From Blastomyces gilchristii SLH14081 (Eukaryota > Ascomycota > Eurotiomycetes > Onygenales > Ajellomycetaceae): a stretch of 64,000 bases of DNA. Below, piece after piece: positions 23,851 through 35,369 of the stretch. Positions within the stretch are counted from its first letter, which is position 1; every line of letters starts with the position of its first letter. The notes below the pieces were generated by a model. That model made no database searches, was not told the origin of the DNA, and was given only the letters and a program-made list of their open reading frames with translations. The DNA is taken from assembly GCF_000003855.2 (NCBI RefSeq), contig NW_003101663.1, positions 1,159,121 to 1,223,120 on the forward strand, read 5' to 3'. Both the position numbers and the translations under genes were made by a program.

Positions 23851-25719
23851 TTTTGTACTATGAATTCTGATAAGTCAGAATAATGTGATCTTCACTAAGA
23901 ATCTGATTATAATAAAGACATTAATACTGTTATTTATAAACTCTAGTCTATAAGATAATAAGTTTCTACTGAGATGAACAGTCTGTAGTGTATACAAGAA
24001 AAGAAGAAATCATATTCTTATTAAAGCTAAAAAACAGAAAATAAATAGAGTTGTGAACACAATTTAGAGATTAATAAAGAAAAAATAAAGAAAATTCATA
24101 CTTATACTCTTAATATCTGTGATACTCAATTTCTTCACAACTATCAATTTTCTTTTTCAAAGAAGTAGAGAGTATTATATCTATAATACAGATAATTATT
24201 ACATTTGATGTGAAGACTGTCAGAAATACACAGACTTTAGAGAAGTCAGATATCAGAGTGTATACAGTTGTAGCAGAATCTTGAGAGCTGATTATCTATA
24301 CATGTGATCAGATATCTCTTATAAAGCTGTACTCACTCTTTCAGTTATACTGAAGTATTCAGCTCAGAAACAATTAAGATATAGAGAGAAGACTTATCTG
24401 CTCAGACTAACTTCTATTATAAATTCATGACATTTGTATTATCTTAATTACTCAGATTTTACAGGTATCTGAGAACTTATCTTTCATTGATAATGAGATT
24501 GCAGAAATGTGCCGCAGCGTGAGAATCATTGATAAGAAACCTAGACATATTCACATATATCTGATCAGAGATTGTATAAGTAGAGAGAAAATGATCATAG
24601 ACCTGCAGAGTCATAGAAGACACTGATAATATTAGAAGCTTTATAAGAACTGTTAGCTAGAATCTGTAAGAAATTACTTATAAGAAGACTTACAGCAAAG
24701 AGAGAGACTGCACTGCTTAAAGTCAGAGACTGGCCTGAGAAAGACATGAAGTGAGCTATTAACCTGAAGATCAGATACAGTGATGAGACTGAGAAGAATG
24801 AAGATATAATTATAAGCAGCAGTGTCTCTGCTTCATCAGTTAGTAAAAAGCAATCAGAGAAGTTATAGAGATACTTATAAGAAGCTCAGCAGTAGTTAGA
24901 CATTATTTATGAAGATATTGAAATTAAAAAATTTTTATTCTTAAGAAGTTCTTGAATTAATATACAGACATTGTTAGAAACACTCTCTCTCTATTATCTA
25001 GATAAAAACACTTCACAGATGAATGAGAATACTCACAGATTATAAGAATAAGAGCTGTTATAGAAAAAGAGAAAAGAAGATGAGATTTCATGAACAGATC
25101 TGAGATATTTATACTACTCTAGAGAGGTTTACTTACACTATAAGTGATTCTGTGAAATAGTCAGATCACTCTAGTAAATAAGAGTGATTATGAATTACAG
25201 GCCTGAATCTTTCTATATAACTATAAAGAGTGATTACAGACTATGAATATCTTGATTCTACAATTCTACAGAGTTGATGAAAGAATAGAAAATTTCTCAC
25301 AATTCTACAGTGTTAAAGAATAATGATTCATAAGAATAAGTAAAAGATTAACTTATAAATGCTTTTCTTTAATAGAAGTGATCTCACAGAGAGTGATTCA
25401 TCTGTAAGATGAATCTGTGTAATAATCATATTAGAATCTTATGAAAATAATTAAGAGTTAACTGAAACTCTTCTGTATGAAAGATGTGAGATAAATCTGT
25501 ATAATAGTCAGAGAAGAATCTGTAAATTATAAAGAATCTCATAAAATAAGAAACTGAGTAACAGACTCTTTTTTCTTCATAGTAATAAGGAATTTTTCCT
25601 CACTGAGATTTTTTATAGATATAAAGAGTTTTTAGTGAGTATCACTGCAGTGCTGAGCTGATTCTATGAAGTCACTTAGTAAAAGACTTCATGAATAAAG
25701 TCTTAGAGAGAGAGAGATA

Positions 25720-25977
25720 TATAAGAAATCTCACTTCTCACAGATTCTTTATCTTTATTTCTATCTCTTATGTAATCAATAGAGCTAGCAGCCTTTGACT
25801 ATATATAACTATATAGACTGAAGTTTGTGAATACTATTCATAACTCAGCTTGAATGCTATTATATATTTAATCTCTACATTTTATCTTTCTACTGTAAAT
25901 ACTTCTAGTAGTTAACAGTACATATCACATCAAGCTGCAAACACCCGAATAATCGCCTGCGAGCACTTATTCTTACA
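25720..25977 (+). repeat. 3' LTR of gypsy A
   Basis: 258 bp, aligned base for base with the 5' LTR. Its inner end is mutated (CTCACTTCTCACAG), while its outer end is preserved (ACACCCGAATAATCGCCTGCGAG). Confidence 0.95.
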
Positions 25978-25982
25978 GAAAA

Positions 25983-26253
25983 TGAACTGAATTGAAATAG
26001 ATTTCTTGATTAAAATGAAAATAATTCTTCAAAGAAAATGTCTTCTCAACTGTACAGACTATACTCTCTGATTAAAAATCAATTTTCTTCTTTGAATATT
26101 GAAAAAGTTGATTATGAGAAGTTATCTCTCTGAAGAGAAAAGCTTAAATCTCTTATAGACTTATAAATAAGTGAACTATTAAAAGAGAAAGAATATGAAC
26201 AGTATTTAAAAAGAATCTCTATAATCAATATAAAAGACTCTATTCTGATTTAT
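25983..26253 (+). pseudogene. LINE ORF2 middle fragment between the two gypsies
   Basis: About 270 bp of LINE ORF2 linking the reverse transcriptase end (before 18,730) to the RNase H start (after 33,456). The translation KRISIINIKDSILIY runs directly into SDNSKNENL beyond gypsy B, restoring the RNase H first Asp box across the insertion. Confidence 0.8.
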
Positions 26254-26511
26254 TGTAAGAAATCCCGCTTCTCGCGGATTCTTTACCTCTATTCCTATCT
26301 CTCGCGTAATCAATAGGGCTAGCGGCCCTTGACTACACACAACTATATAGACTGGAGTTTGCAAATACTATTCATAACTCAGCTTGAATGCTATTATACA
26401 TTTGATCTCTACATTTTATCTTTCTATCATAAATACTTCTAGTAGTTAACAGTATATATCATGTCAAGCTGCAAATATCTGAATAATCACCTGTGAGCAC
26501 TTATTCTTACA
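26254..26511 (+). repeat. 5' LTR of gypsy B
   Basis: 258 bp. The outer (left) half retains CpGs (CCCGCTTCTCGCGG, CTCTCGCGTAATC, GCTAGCGGCCC); the inner half is mutated. Confidence 0.95.
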
Positions 26512-26519
26512 TTTCAAGC

Positions 26520-29500
26520 TCAGTCAGTCAGCAATCATCTATTATAACTGAAAGAACTAGAAACTTGCATGCTTCAATCCCTGTGAACTTTACTGCAGAT
26601 ATTCAGAAGCAGTCACCTGAATCATGAATAATCTCTGTAAAAGAAGTTTCAGAGAACTTATTAATCACTCACAGAACATCATTCTCTGTATCTGTGACAG
26701 AGAAACTCTCTGAATTCATGAATAAATCAATCTCAGTAAAGAACATTCTTGAGTATCTGCTGCAGAATCAAGCTATTTTTCTACAAGAAATACTTACTGT
26801 CTGTAAACACTCTTAAACTAAGTCTCTAGACATGATCTTCAGAGACACCTGTAAACTGAAAAGAAACTTTCTTAAGCTATAATTACTTAAGATTACTTAT
26901 CAAATCATAATCTATAAAAGCTTTTACAAGTTTGTATTTGAAATTAACTTACAAGCTCAGCTGTGTAACATGAAAGATGAAGAAGCTATCATCTATATAA
27001 TAACAGACCTCTATTACACTGAAGTCAAGAACTGACTGAATTATCTAGAGAATAATTATAAGAGATCTCACTGATCTGTTCTCAAGACCTATCTAGAGAA
27101 TAAGTTAAGAGACTCTGTAAGCTGAACAGAGAATATCTGAGTCACAATTATCAATACTAGAAAAAGAGATAAGAAATCTGATAAAGACTACTCACAGTGC
27201 TTTATAAAATTATGATATGAATTAAGATCTGTGAAAACAGGGCTCTGAAACAAGATCTGAATAATGATATTTATAAAGAGACTGAATAAAGATATGTAGA
27301 ATAAGCTCATTAAGCAAGACTCTAAGTTCTTGACTCTGAAGAAACTGATAACTCTCATTCATTACTTACAGATCACTGTGAGAGTCACAGATCTGTGAAG
27401 AGTGAATTATCAATCAGCTCTGCAAGAGTTAGAACAACAGAGAACAGATTTATTAGAAAAAGATAATAAGATATAGAGAGATTCATATCTGACTGCTGAG
27501 CAGAGAGAGAGAGCTTTATAAGCTCTCATAAATAGAGTATATAATAGAAAGATTAAGAAAAAGAGACTCTGCTTCATCTGTTCTAAATCAGAACATCTTC
27601 ATATAAACTGTTCAGACAAATTAAAATAGAAATTTGAGAAGTCATGAACAGAGTTAGTAACAGTCTTCTTAAGAGTCTTGAAGCTGACATCTGAATCTGT
27701 TACTCTCTCAATGAAAATACTTACTTATAAAGAGAGATTACACTGCAGTGCTGCTGTCTCACAAGTATAAAAAGTATTGATAAACTCAGAATCTCAGGTC
27801 ACTGTGATGTTTCTAAAGCTTGTGAAGTGAATGAGCTGAAAGATGAAGACTGAGAATCTGCTCTTACAATAAGCAGGGTATGAGAACTCAGACCTGAGAA
27901 CTGAGAGACTTATAAGAGTTATTTTTGAATTATAAGATCTCTCTGAAATCTGAAGAAGATTTACAGAAACTGTGATTATCATGAATATTACAGATAATAT
28001 ATACTTAAGACTTATATGACTTCAAAGACACAATCTGCACATAGCTGTTTATAAGTCAGATTTATACTTTCAATCAGTGTTGATAGACTTACTTACAGAG
28101 ATAGAATCAGTTGATACTATAGAGTTGATTAGAGAAGACAAGCTTATCTATATAATAACTTTATGAGTGTCTGAGAATCTCACAGTCATGAAAACTGAGC
28201 TTCAGATATCAGAGAAATACTGAGATCTCATAGAGATATTTAGCTCAGCTAAGACAGCTGAGCTTTCTTCTCACTATGAGAAGAATCTGATAATAGATTT
28301 GATAGAAGAGTAGAAACTCTTCTAAGAATTAATCTATAAGCTCTCTTATTATGAAACAGAGATCTTACAGATCTATATAAAGAAGAATCTGAAGAATAAC
28401 TTTATCTGACTCTTATAAATCTTTATAAAAGCCTCTGTAATATTTATGAAGAAGAAGAATGAAGATCTCAGATTATATATAGACTATTATAATCTAAACT
28501 TTAAGATAATAAAGAGCTGCTACTCTCTATCTCTGATTGAGAATGTAATTAACTATCTCATAGAAGCTGTCATATTCACATAACTGAATATAATCAATAT
28601 ATATACACAGCTGTAAATACAGTCTGAAGATGAATGAAAGACTGTCTTTAGAACTGTACTGAAATTATTTGAATATCTAGTAATGTCTTTTAATCTAACT
28701 AATACTCTCACAGTATTTCAGTCTTTTATTAATAAAATACTTTATATATATCTGAATATCTTTATAATAATATATCTGAATGATGTAATAATATACTCTG
28801 TGAAGAAGAAAGAATATACTGAGTATATATGAAGTGTATTAAAGATCTTAGATAAGATAGAACTGTATATTAAGCTTATAAAGTATAACTTCAGTGTCTG
28901 CTGAATTAATTTTCTAGAATATATAATCACTACAGATAATATTCAGATGAAATCTTCATAGATTGAGACTATTCTATTATAATCAGAGTTAACTAGTATT
29001 CATGAGATTCAGATCTTTCTGAACTTTGTGAATTTCTATAGATAATTTATCTTTGTATTTATGAGAATCTTCTTGACTCTTACAGACATACTGAAGAGTG
29101 AAAATAAGAAGAAGTTATTTTATAAATAAAGAATGAAAAGATTATTAAGAAGAGAGAACTGTGAGAACTTTCTTATCTCAGAAACTCACAGAGTCTTTAT
29201 AAGATTGAAACAGATATTTATAAATACAGTGATACTGTTTCACTTTAATCTCTTACTCTTAATCAGATTAAAGATAGATATCTTCTTCTTTATAATTTCA
29301 GAAATAGTCTTATAACTACAGTTAAATAAGAACTGAGTTTCAGTGATCTTTTTCTTATAAAAGATGTAACTCATAGAGATTAACTATAATATTCATGATC
29401 AGAAGCTTCTTATAATAGTGAAATTCTTCTATCACTGATATCACTACTTTGAGAGTCTTATAACAGTGATTACTGTTAAAACTGATTATAACAGCTTACA

Positions 29501-31480
29501 ATAGTTTACTTCAATCAAGAAACTCTCACAGTAATAGATTCACTGAGCTCAGAGACTGAGTAAATTCTGATTCAAAATAGAATATATCAAGAGAACTAAG
29601 AACTCAGTAAATAAATTCTCTCACAGATCAGACTATGTTAAAAAGATCAGGATAACAGATATAGAGAGACTAGAGAAGACAGAAAAGCTTTACAGAATAC
29701 TCAGACTGAGTGTTATAAAGAGATTGACTGAAGAGTCTCTCAATTTCTTATAAGAGAAGAGAGAAGAGAGAGAGAAGAAGCCTATATAACTACTCTCTAT
29801 AACACTGAGAGTCAACACTCTGAGAATCTTTATGAGAATTCTTGAAGAGAGTATCTATAATCTGAAGAGTTTACAGGCTTTGAGAAGCACTGCAGAAGAT
29901 CTGATATAAGAGAAAATAGAGTATAAGTCTTTATAAGATCTTCTATTCAGATTGTCTGAACTGCAACTGAAGAATGAATATACTCAATATATTCAGAAAC
30001 TACTCACAGTAGAAATTAATTCTGCAGAAATAAATAATTAAAGAGACTTAAATAATCTCTTGTAAAGAGAGAATCAGATTTATATATCTATGAATAAGTT
30101 TCTATACATAGAACTTATTAAAAGGTATTATAACTCTTCTCTAGTAAGTTATTTTATAGATACTAGAACTCATAAGTTACTCATAAGAAAATACTTCTGA
30201 CTGAAGATACAAGAACTTATGAAGAAGATAGTGAATTCTTATACTATTTATCAGAGTTCACAGATAGTGCAGTTCAGATTATATAAAAAACTTACTTCTC
30301 TACTCATTCTATAAGAACCTTGAAAACAGCTAGAAATAAATGTTCTTATAAGTCTCTCTGAAAGTAAGAATATATATAATATCTGTTTTAACAGTGTGCT
30401 GATGATAGTGAATCACTTCATCAAGATAACATACTTTATACTCACTTACAAGAACTTGAAGTTAAAAGATTTAACTTATATCTTCATTTATAATGTGATT
30501 TAGTTGCATGAATTGTCTGTGAATATTATCTCAGATAGAGAATCAATCTTCATAGAAGAGTTCTAATCTGATCTGATAACTATACTGAAGATTTTATAAG
30601 ATCTAAGCACAGCTTTTTATCAACAGATAGATGATCAGACAGAATATCTGATGAGTATATTAAAACAGTATCTGTGATACTTTATTAATTACAATCAGAA
30701 TGACTGAGTACATTGATTATTACTTACAGAGTTCATATATAATAACTTAAAGTATATCAGTATAGATAAAACTCTCTTTGAGATACTCACTGAGACTTAT
30801 CTGTGAATAATCTTAATAAACCTGTGAGAGTACACTATAGAGTGTGATAATGTCTGTGAACAGACTAAGAGAATTCAGAAGATCTGAAAGAAAGTCTGTA
30901 AATTCTTGAGAAAGACTTAAGAGTATCAGAAGAGATACTATAACTCTAAGTATATTATAAAGAGTTTTAAGAAAGATGATAGAGTCTGACTAAGTCTAGA
31001 AAATATTATTATATAAAGATCTAGTAAGAAGCTGAATCTCTTACAGACAGAGTCTTATAAGATTATAAAGAAAGTTAGTTCACAGTTCTATAGATTAAAA
31101 CTGTTATCTGAGTTATAGATATATAATATTTTTCATGTCTCTTTACTTTATAAATATAAGAAATTCTCAGAAGAGAATTCTATGACTCATCACTCTGTCT
31201 ATAAAGCACTAGAGAGTGAAAGAGAATATTAGATTAAAGAGATTATTAACTCAGAGAAGTAAGATTATAAGCTCTGATTCAAGGTTCAGTGATAAGAATA
31301 TTCTGATAAGCTGAATAAGTTCACTTAAGAATTATTCAGATAAATAAGATATCTGCAGAAGCTGAGACATGACTTTTATACTGTAAATTCTGATAAGTCA
31401 GAATGACACAGTCTTCACTAAGAATCTGATTATAATAAAGATATTAATACTATCATTTATAAATTCTAGTCTATAAGATA
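26520..31480 (+). pseudogene. Gypsy B gag-pol relic
   Basis: Collinear with gypsy A: gag with zinc knuckle CFICSKSEHLHINC; RT near 28,440-28,960 (KKKNEDLRLYIDYYNLN, then YLNDVIIYS, where the second Asp is kept but the first is Asn); RNase H near 29,370-29,480; integrase near 30,300-30,800 (QTDDQTEYL); chromodomain near 31,200-31,340. Stops throughout. The pattern of substitutions differs from copy A, so RIP acted on each copy independently. Confidence 0.8.
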
Positions 31481-33198
31481 ATGAGTTTCTACTGAGATGA
31501 ACAGTCTGCAGTATATATAAGAGAAGAAGAAATCATATTCTTATTAAAGTTAAAAAATAAGAAAATAAACAGAGCTGCAAACACAATTTGAAGATCAATA
31601 AAGAAAAAATAGAGAAAATTTAAACTCACATTCTTATCATCTGTGACACTTAATTCTCTTATAACTATCAATTTTTCTCTTCAAAGAAGCAGAGAGTATC
31701 ATACTTATAATACAGACAATTATTACATTTGATGTGAAGGCTGTCAGAAATACACAGACTTCAGAGAAGTCAGATATCAGAGTATATACAGTTGTAGCAG
31801 AATCTTGAGAACTGACTGTCTATATATGTAATCAGATATCTCTTACAAAACTGTGTTCACTCTCTCAGTTATGCTGAAGTATTCAGCTCAGAAATAATTG
31901 AGATATAGAGAGAGAGCTCATCTGTTCAGATCAACTCTCATTACAAATTCATAGTATTCACATTATCTTAATTATCTGAATTTTATGAGTATTCAGAGAC
32001 TCATCTCTCATTGACAATAAAATTACAGAAATGCACTGTGGTGTGAGAATCATTGATAGAAAACCTAGACATATTTTCATATATCTGATCAGAGATTGTA
32101 TAAGTAGAAAGAAGATAATCATAGATCTGCAAGATCACAGAAGACACTGATAATACTGAGAGCTTTATAAGAACTGTTAGCTAGAATCTGTAAGAAATTA
32201 CTTATAAGAAGACTTACAGTAAAGAGAGAGACTATACTACTTAAAGTCAGAAACTGGTCTGAGAGAGAGATGAAGTGAGCTGCTGGCCTGAAGATCAGAT
32301 GCAGTGACAGAACTGAAGAAAGTGAAGATACAGTTATAAGCAGCAGTGTCTCTGCTTCATCAGCTGATAAAAAGTAATCAGAGAAGTCACAGAGATGCTC
32401 ATAAGAAGCTCAGCAGCAGTCAGACATTATTTACAAAGATATTGAAATTGAAAATTTTTTATTCTTGAGAAGTTCTTGAATTAATATACAGATATTATCA
32501 GAAGCACTCTCTCTCTATCATCTGAATAAAAACACTTTACAGATAAATGAGAATACTCATAGTTTATAAGAATAAGAGCTGTTATAGAAAAAGAGAAAAA
32601 AAAAATGAGATTTTATAAACAAATCTGAGATATTTATACTACTCTAGAGAGGTTTATTTACACTGTGAGTAATCTCACAGAACAGTCAGATCTATATAAC
32701 TATAAAGAGTGATTGCAGATTATAGATATCTTGATTCTACAATTCTACAGAGTTAGTAAAAGAATGAAAAATTCCTCATAATTCTACAGTATCAAAGAAC
32801 AATGATTTACAAGAATAAGTGAAAGATTAACTTATAAATGCTTCTCTTTAATAAAAGTGATCTCACAGAGAGTGATTCATCTGTAAGATGAATCTGTGTA
32901 ATAGTTATATAAGAATCTTATAAAAATAATTGAGAGTCAATTAGAACTCTTCTATATGAAAGATGTGAGATAAATCTGTATGATAGTTAGAGAAGAATCT
33001 GTAAATTATAAAGAATCTCATGAAATAAGAAACTGAGTAACAGACTCTTTTTTCTTCATAGTAATAAGAGATTTTTCCTCACTGAGATTTTTTATAGATA
33101 TGAAGAGTTTTTAGTGAGTATCACTGCAGTGCTGAGCTGATTTTATAAAGTCACTCAGTGAAAGACTTTGTGAATGAAGTCTTAGAGAGAAGAGAGTA

Positions 33199-33456
33199 TA
33201 TAAGAAATCTCACTTCTCATGAATTCTTTATCTCTATTTCTATCTCTTATATAATCAATAGAGCTAGTGACTCTTGACTATACATAACTATATAGACTGA
33301 AGTTCATAAATACTATTCATAACTCAGCTTGAATACTATTATACATTTAATCTCTACATTTTATCTTTCTACTGTGAATACTTCTAGTAGTTAACAGTAC
33401 ATATCACGCCAAGCTGCAAACACCTGAATAATCACCTGCGAGTACTTATTCTTACA
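33199..33456 (+). repeat. 3' LTR of gypsy B
   Basis: 258 bp. The inner end is mutated (CTCACTTCTCATGAATTC); the outer end keeps ATCACGCCAAGCTGC and CACCTGCGAG. Confidence 0.95.
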
Positions 33457-33461
33457 TTTAT

Positions 33462-33915
33462 TCAGATAACTCAAAAAATGAGAATTTAAATAGATTAGAT
33501 GCAGACATTGCTTATACTGAAGATAATATCAATTTTATCTCAGATTTCTGAAATCTAGACTGTGAATCTGAAGTCTTTGATACTGAACTATTTATAATAG
33601 TGAAAGCTTTCAAACTCATTGAAATAAAATCTTATAAAAGAGAAAATTGTTTAAAAGAGATATAAATATTCTCTGATAGTTAAGCTACTTTAAAAAGACT
33701 TAGAAATAGTCAGATTTATAATAATTAAATGAATCTTGAACTGATCTTAAACTCTGTTTTGAAAATTCAAAAGAGAAGAATATCAAAGCTGATAATTTAT
33801 CTGCACTGAGTTTCTACTTATATAAATATTCATGATAATGAATTGACTGATTCAGCTGTAAAAAAGAGTACAGAATTAAGCAGATCTATTCAAAAAATTA
33901 TATTCTAATCTTTTA
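33462..33915 (+). pseudogene. LINE ORF2 3' part: RNase H domain relic
   Basis: Plus-strand residues SDNSKNENL, then FDTELFIIVKAF near 33,570-33,605 (the RNase H Glu box), then FSDS (near 33,670) and INIHDNELTDSA near 33,825-33,860 match Tad-like RNase H boxes. Stops interrupt it. It is continuous with the fragment left of gypsy B. Confidence 0.75.
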
Positions 33916-34779
33916 TAAAGAGAAAAATAAAAGAATCTTATTTAGATAAGTGAAATGAAAGCTGGCAGAAATAAAAGAAGAGTATATATTATTCAAGATT
34001 TGAAATAAAACTCAAGTGAAAATCTTGTTTAATTAAATATAAAAAGAAAATATTCTCATCTATAATACAGCTGAAACTAGAACATAGCTATTTCAAATCT
34101 TATATATAAAGATTTGATAATAGATTTGACTCAATAGAATGCTCATTCTGCAATATAAATAAGAATTCTGAGTATATTGTAATACACTGTGTATTATACA
34201 ATAGTCTCAGAGTCAGATTGAAAGAGAAGTATGATCTAAATCAATTAAATATGAGATTCTTATTCTCAACTGAGACAGGAATTAAATACTTAATAGACTT
34301 TCTATCAGAAACTCAAGCAGCTATAAGAAAATAACTAAATTCAGAATTATCTGAATATGAAGAGGAGGAAATCAACCAGATATAGTCTGTTAAAACAGCT
34401 ATATACTATCTTTTAATAATTTATTTTTTTTTATTTTTTTTTTATTTTTTTATTACAGTCTTTCTTTACTTTATCTTTTTCTTTTAATTTCTTTCTGTCT
34501 ATCTATTTAATGTGTCTATCTTTAAGACTGTGTTCTCTTTTCCTTTGTCATGATATTGTCAAATGATTTCAAAGTATCAGAAGATGTTAAAACACTGTAA
34601 TTTATAAACAGTTTTTGTATTCTGAGCTGGAATTTTCTGATTTTATATATCTGAAATTGATGAATGTATAATAGTTAACTTTACAGATATAGGAAGAACC
34701 CTGAGAACTAAAAGTTCTCAGATAGATATTATAGTCTCTGACTGCATACATCTATAATTGAAGAATAATAATAATAATA
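33916..34779 (+). other. LINE 3' UTR with terminal hairpin and (TAA)n tail
   Basis: Homologous to 10,708-12,061 minus MITE copy D. A T-rich tract (34,423-34,455, T runs broken by A) is much longer here than in the truncated copy. The hairpin CTGAGAACT-AAA-AGTTCTCAG lies at 34,701-34,721, and the tail of TAA repeats at about 34,764-34,779. The uninterrupted MITE target ATAATAGT is at 34,668-34,675. Confidence 0.8.
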
Positions 34780-35369
34780 ACTTATAAGTTAATTAAAATA
34801 CTTTTACTTTATTACTAACACTACTTAAATTATAATACATAACAACTTGAAAAATGTATAAGTAATATATGCTATAATAAGTATTTTAAAGGAGCAACTA
34901 AGCAGAATGTTTGCATCTAGAAAAGTGGGTTCAAAGTTAGCATTACAATCAACTGCTTTGGCACCATGTTCAAGTGCATGCCCTGTATCTCCATTCTGAG
35001 ACACTAGTCAGTCATTAGTCCCTTGTTTCAAGTCTCTCCTTTCTTCCTTTCTTTGCGTTCTTTGCTCTCTTGTGAAATTTTCCCCTATCCCTTCGCTAGG
35101 CCCTGCCAGGGTCCGTGGTTTTCGCCCTCCCACCGGCCAGATCAAGACTTGTGCTACTTGTCGACCCGGTTAGTGTGCACGCTGCTCCCGTCCAGTCAGT
35201 CCCTTTTCTCTCGAGACATTGCTTGACTCCGCCAACTCTCCTGCTCCCGCTCGTTTTGCGTCTTCCTCTCGCTCTTCGCTCTGCTATTGCTAGTGCTGCA
35301 GTTACTGCTCCCATATCGCTTTCTGCGTTCCCTCCATAGGGCCTTGTCCTTTCCAATGCAGCTCCCGTC
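34780..35369. other. Composition boundary and promoter/leader of the ADF-H gene
   Basis: After the LINE target duplication, about 100 bp remain A+T-rich, then composition becomes normal from about 34,880. From 34,990 to 35,369 the plus strand is pyrimidine-rich (TCTCTCCTTTCTTCC and similar), typical of fungal transcript leaders, and leads to the ATG at 35,370. No TATA box stands out. The gene's start codon is only about 0.6 kb from the retroelement edge. Confidence 0.5.

Larger units (their letters stand above)
18731..25977 (+). mobile_element. Complete Ty3/gypsy LTR retrotransposon A (7247 bp)
   Basis: 5' LTR 18,731-18,988 and 3' LTR 25,720-25,977, both 258 bp, tips TGTAAGAA...TTCTTACA (first base pair mutated to TA in the 3' LTR). 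The 5-bp target duplication is GAAAA at 18,726-18,730 and 25,978-25,982. The polypurine tract AGAGAGAGAGAGA lies just before the 3' LTR. The internal plus strand encodes gag with a damaged zinc knuckle near 20,045, then RT, RNase H, integrase and a chromodomain, then about 1.7 kb of unassigned sequence. It is inserted in the LINE ORF2 and is RIP-degraded: W-to-stop changes throughout, and the RT box reads YLNN. Confidence 0.95.
26254..33456 (+). mobile_element. Complete Ty3/gypsy LTR retrotransposon B (7203 bp)
   Basis: Same family as gypsy A. 5' LTR 26,254-26,511 and 3' LTR 33,199-33,456, both 258 bp. Target duplication TTTAT at 26,249-26,253 and 33,457-33,461. Polypurine tract AGAGAGAAGAGAG before the 3' LTR. 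It keeps an intact CX2CX4HX4C knuckle near 27,575-27,620. RT, RNase H, integrase and chromodomain are recognisable at the positions homologous to copy A, all with stops. It is about 45 bp shorter than A. Inserted in the LINE in the same orientation as A, only about 270 bp of LINE sequence away. Confidence 0.95.
12582..34779 (+). mobile_element. Tad-like non-LTR retrotransposon (LINE), near full length, split by two gypsy elements
   Basis: Boundaries: the 14-bp sequence ACTTATAAGTTAAT occurs at 12,568-12,581 and again right after the TAA tail at 34,780-34,793, which I read as the target-site duplication. Order inside: GC-normal 5' region, ORF1 with zinc knuckles, an EEP-type endonuclease, reverse transcriptase, RNase H, a 3' UTR hairpin and a (TAA)n tail. 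That is the architecture of Tad1-like fungal LINEs. Removing the two gypsies and their duplicated 5-mers leaves about 7.7 kb. All ORFs carry stop codons, mostly where Trp is expected, and the RT box reads YMND, so it is dead. Confidence 0.85.

Noticed and set aside
34857..34960. Additional transposon tail or tRNA at the isochore border
   Set aside because: The GGGTTCAAA-like stretch near 34,927 lacks a matching acceptor stem and anticodon arm.
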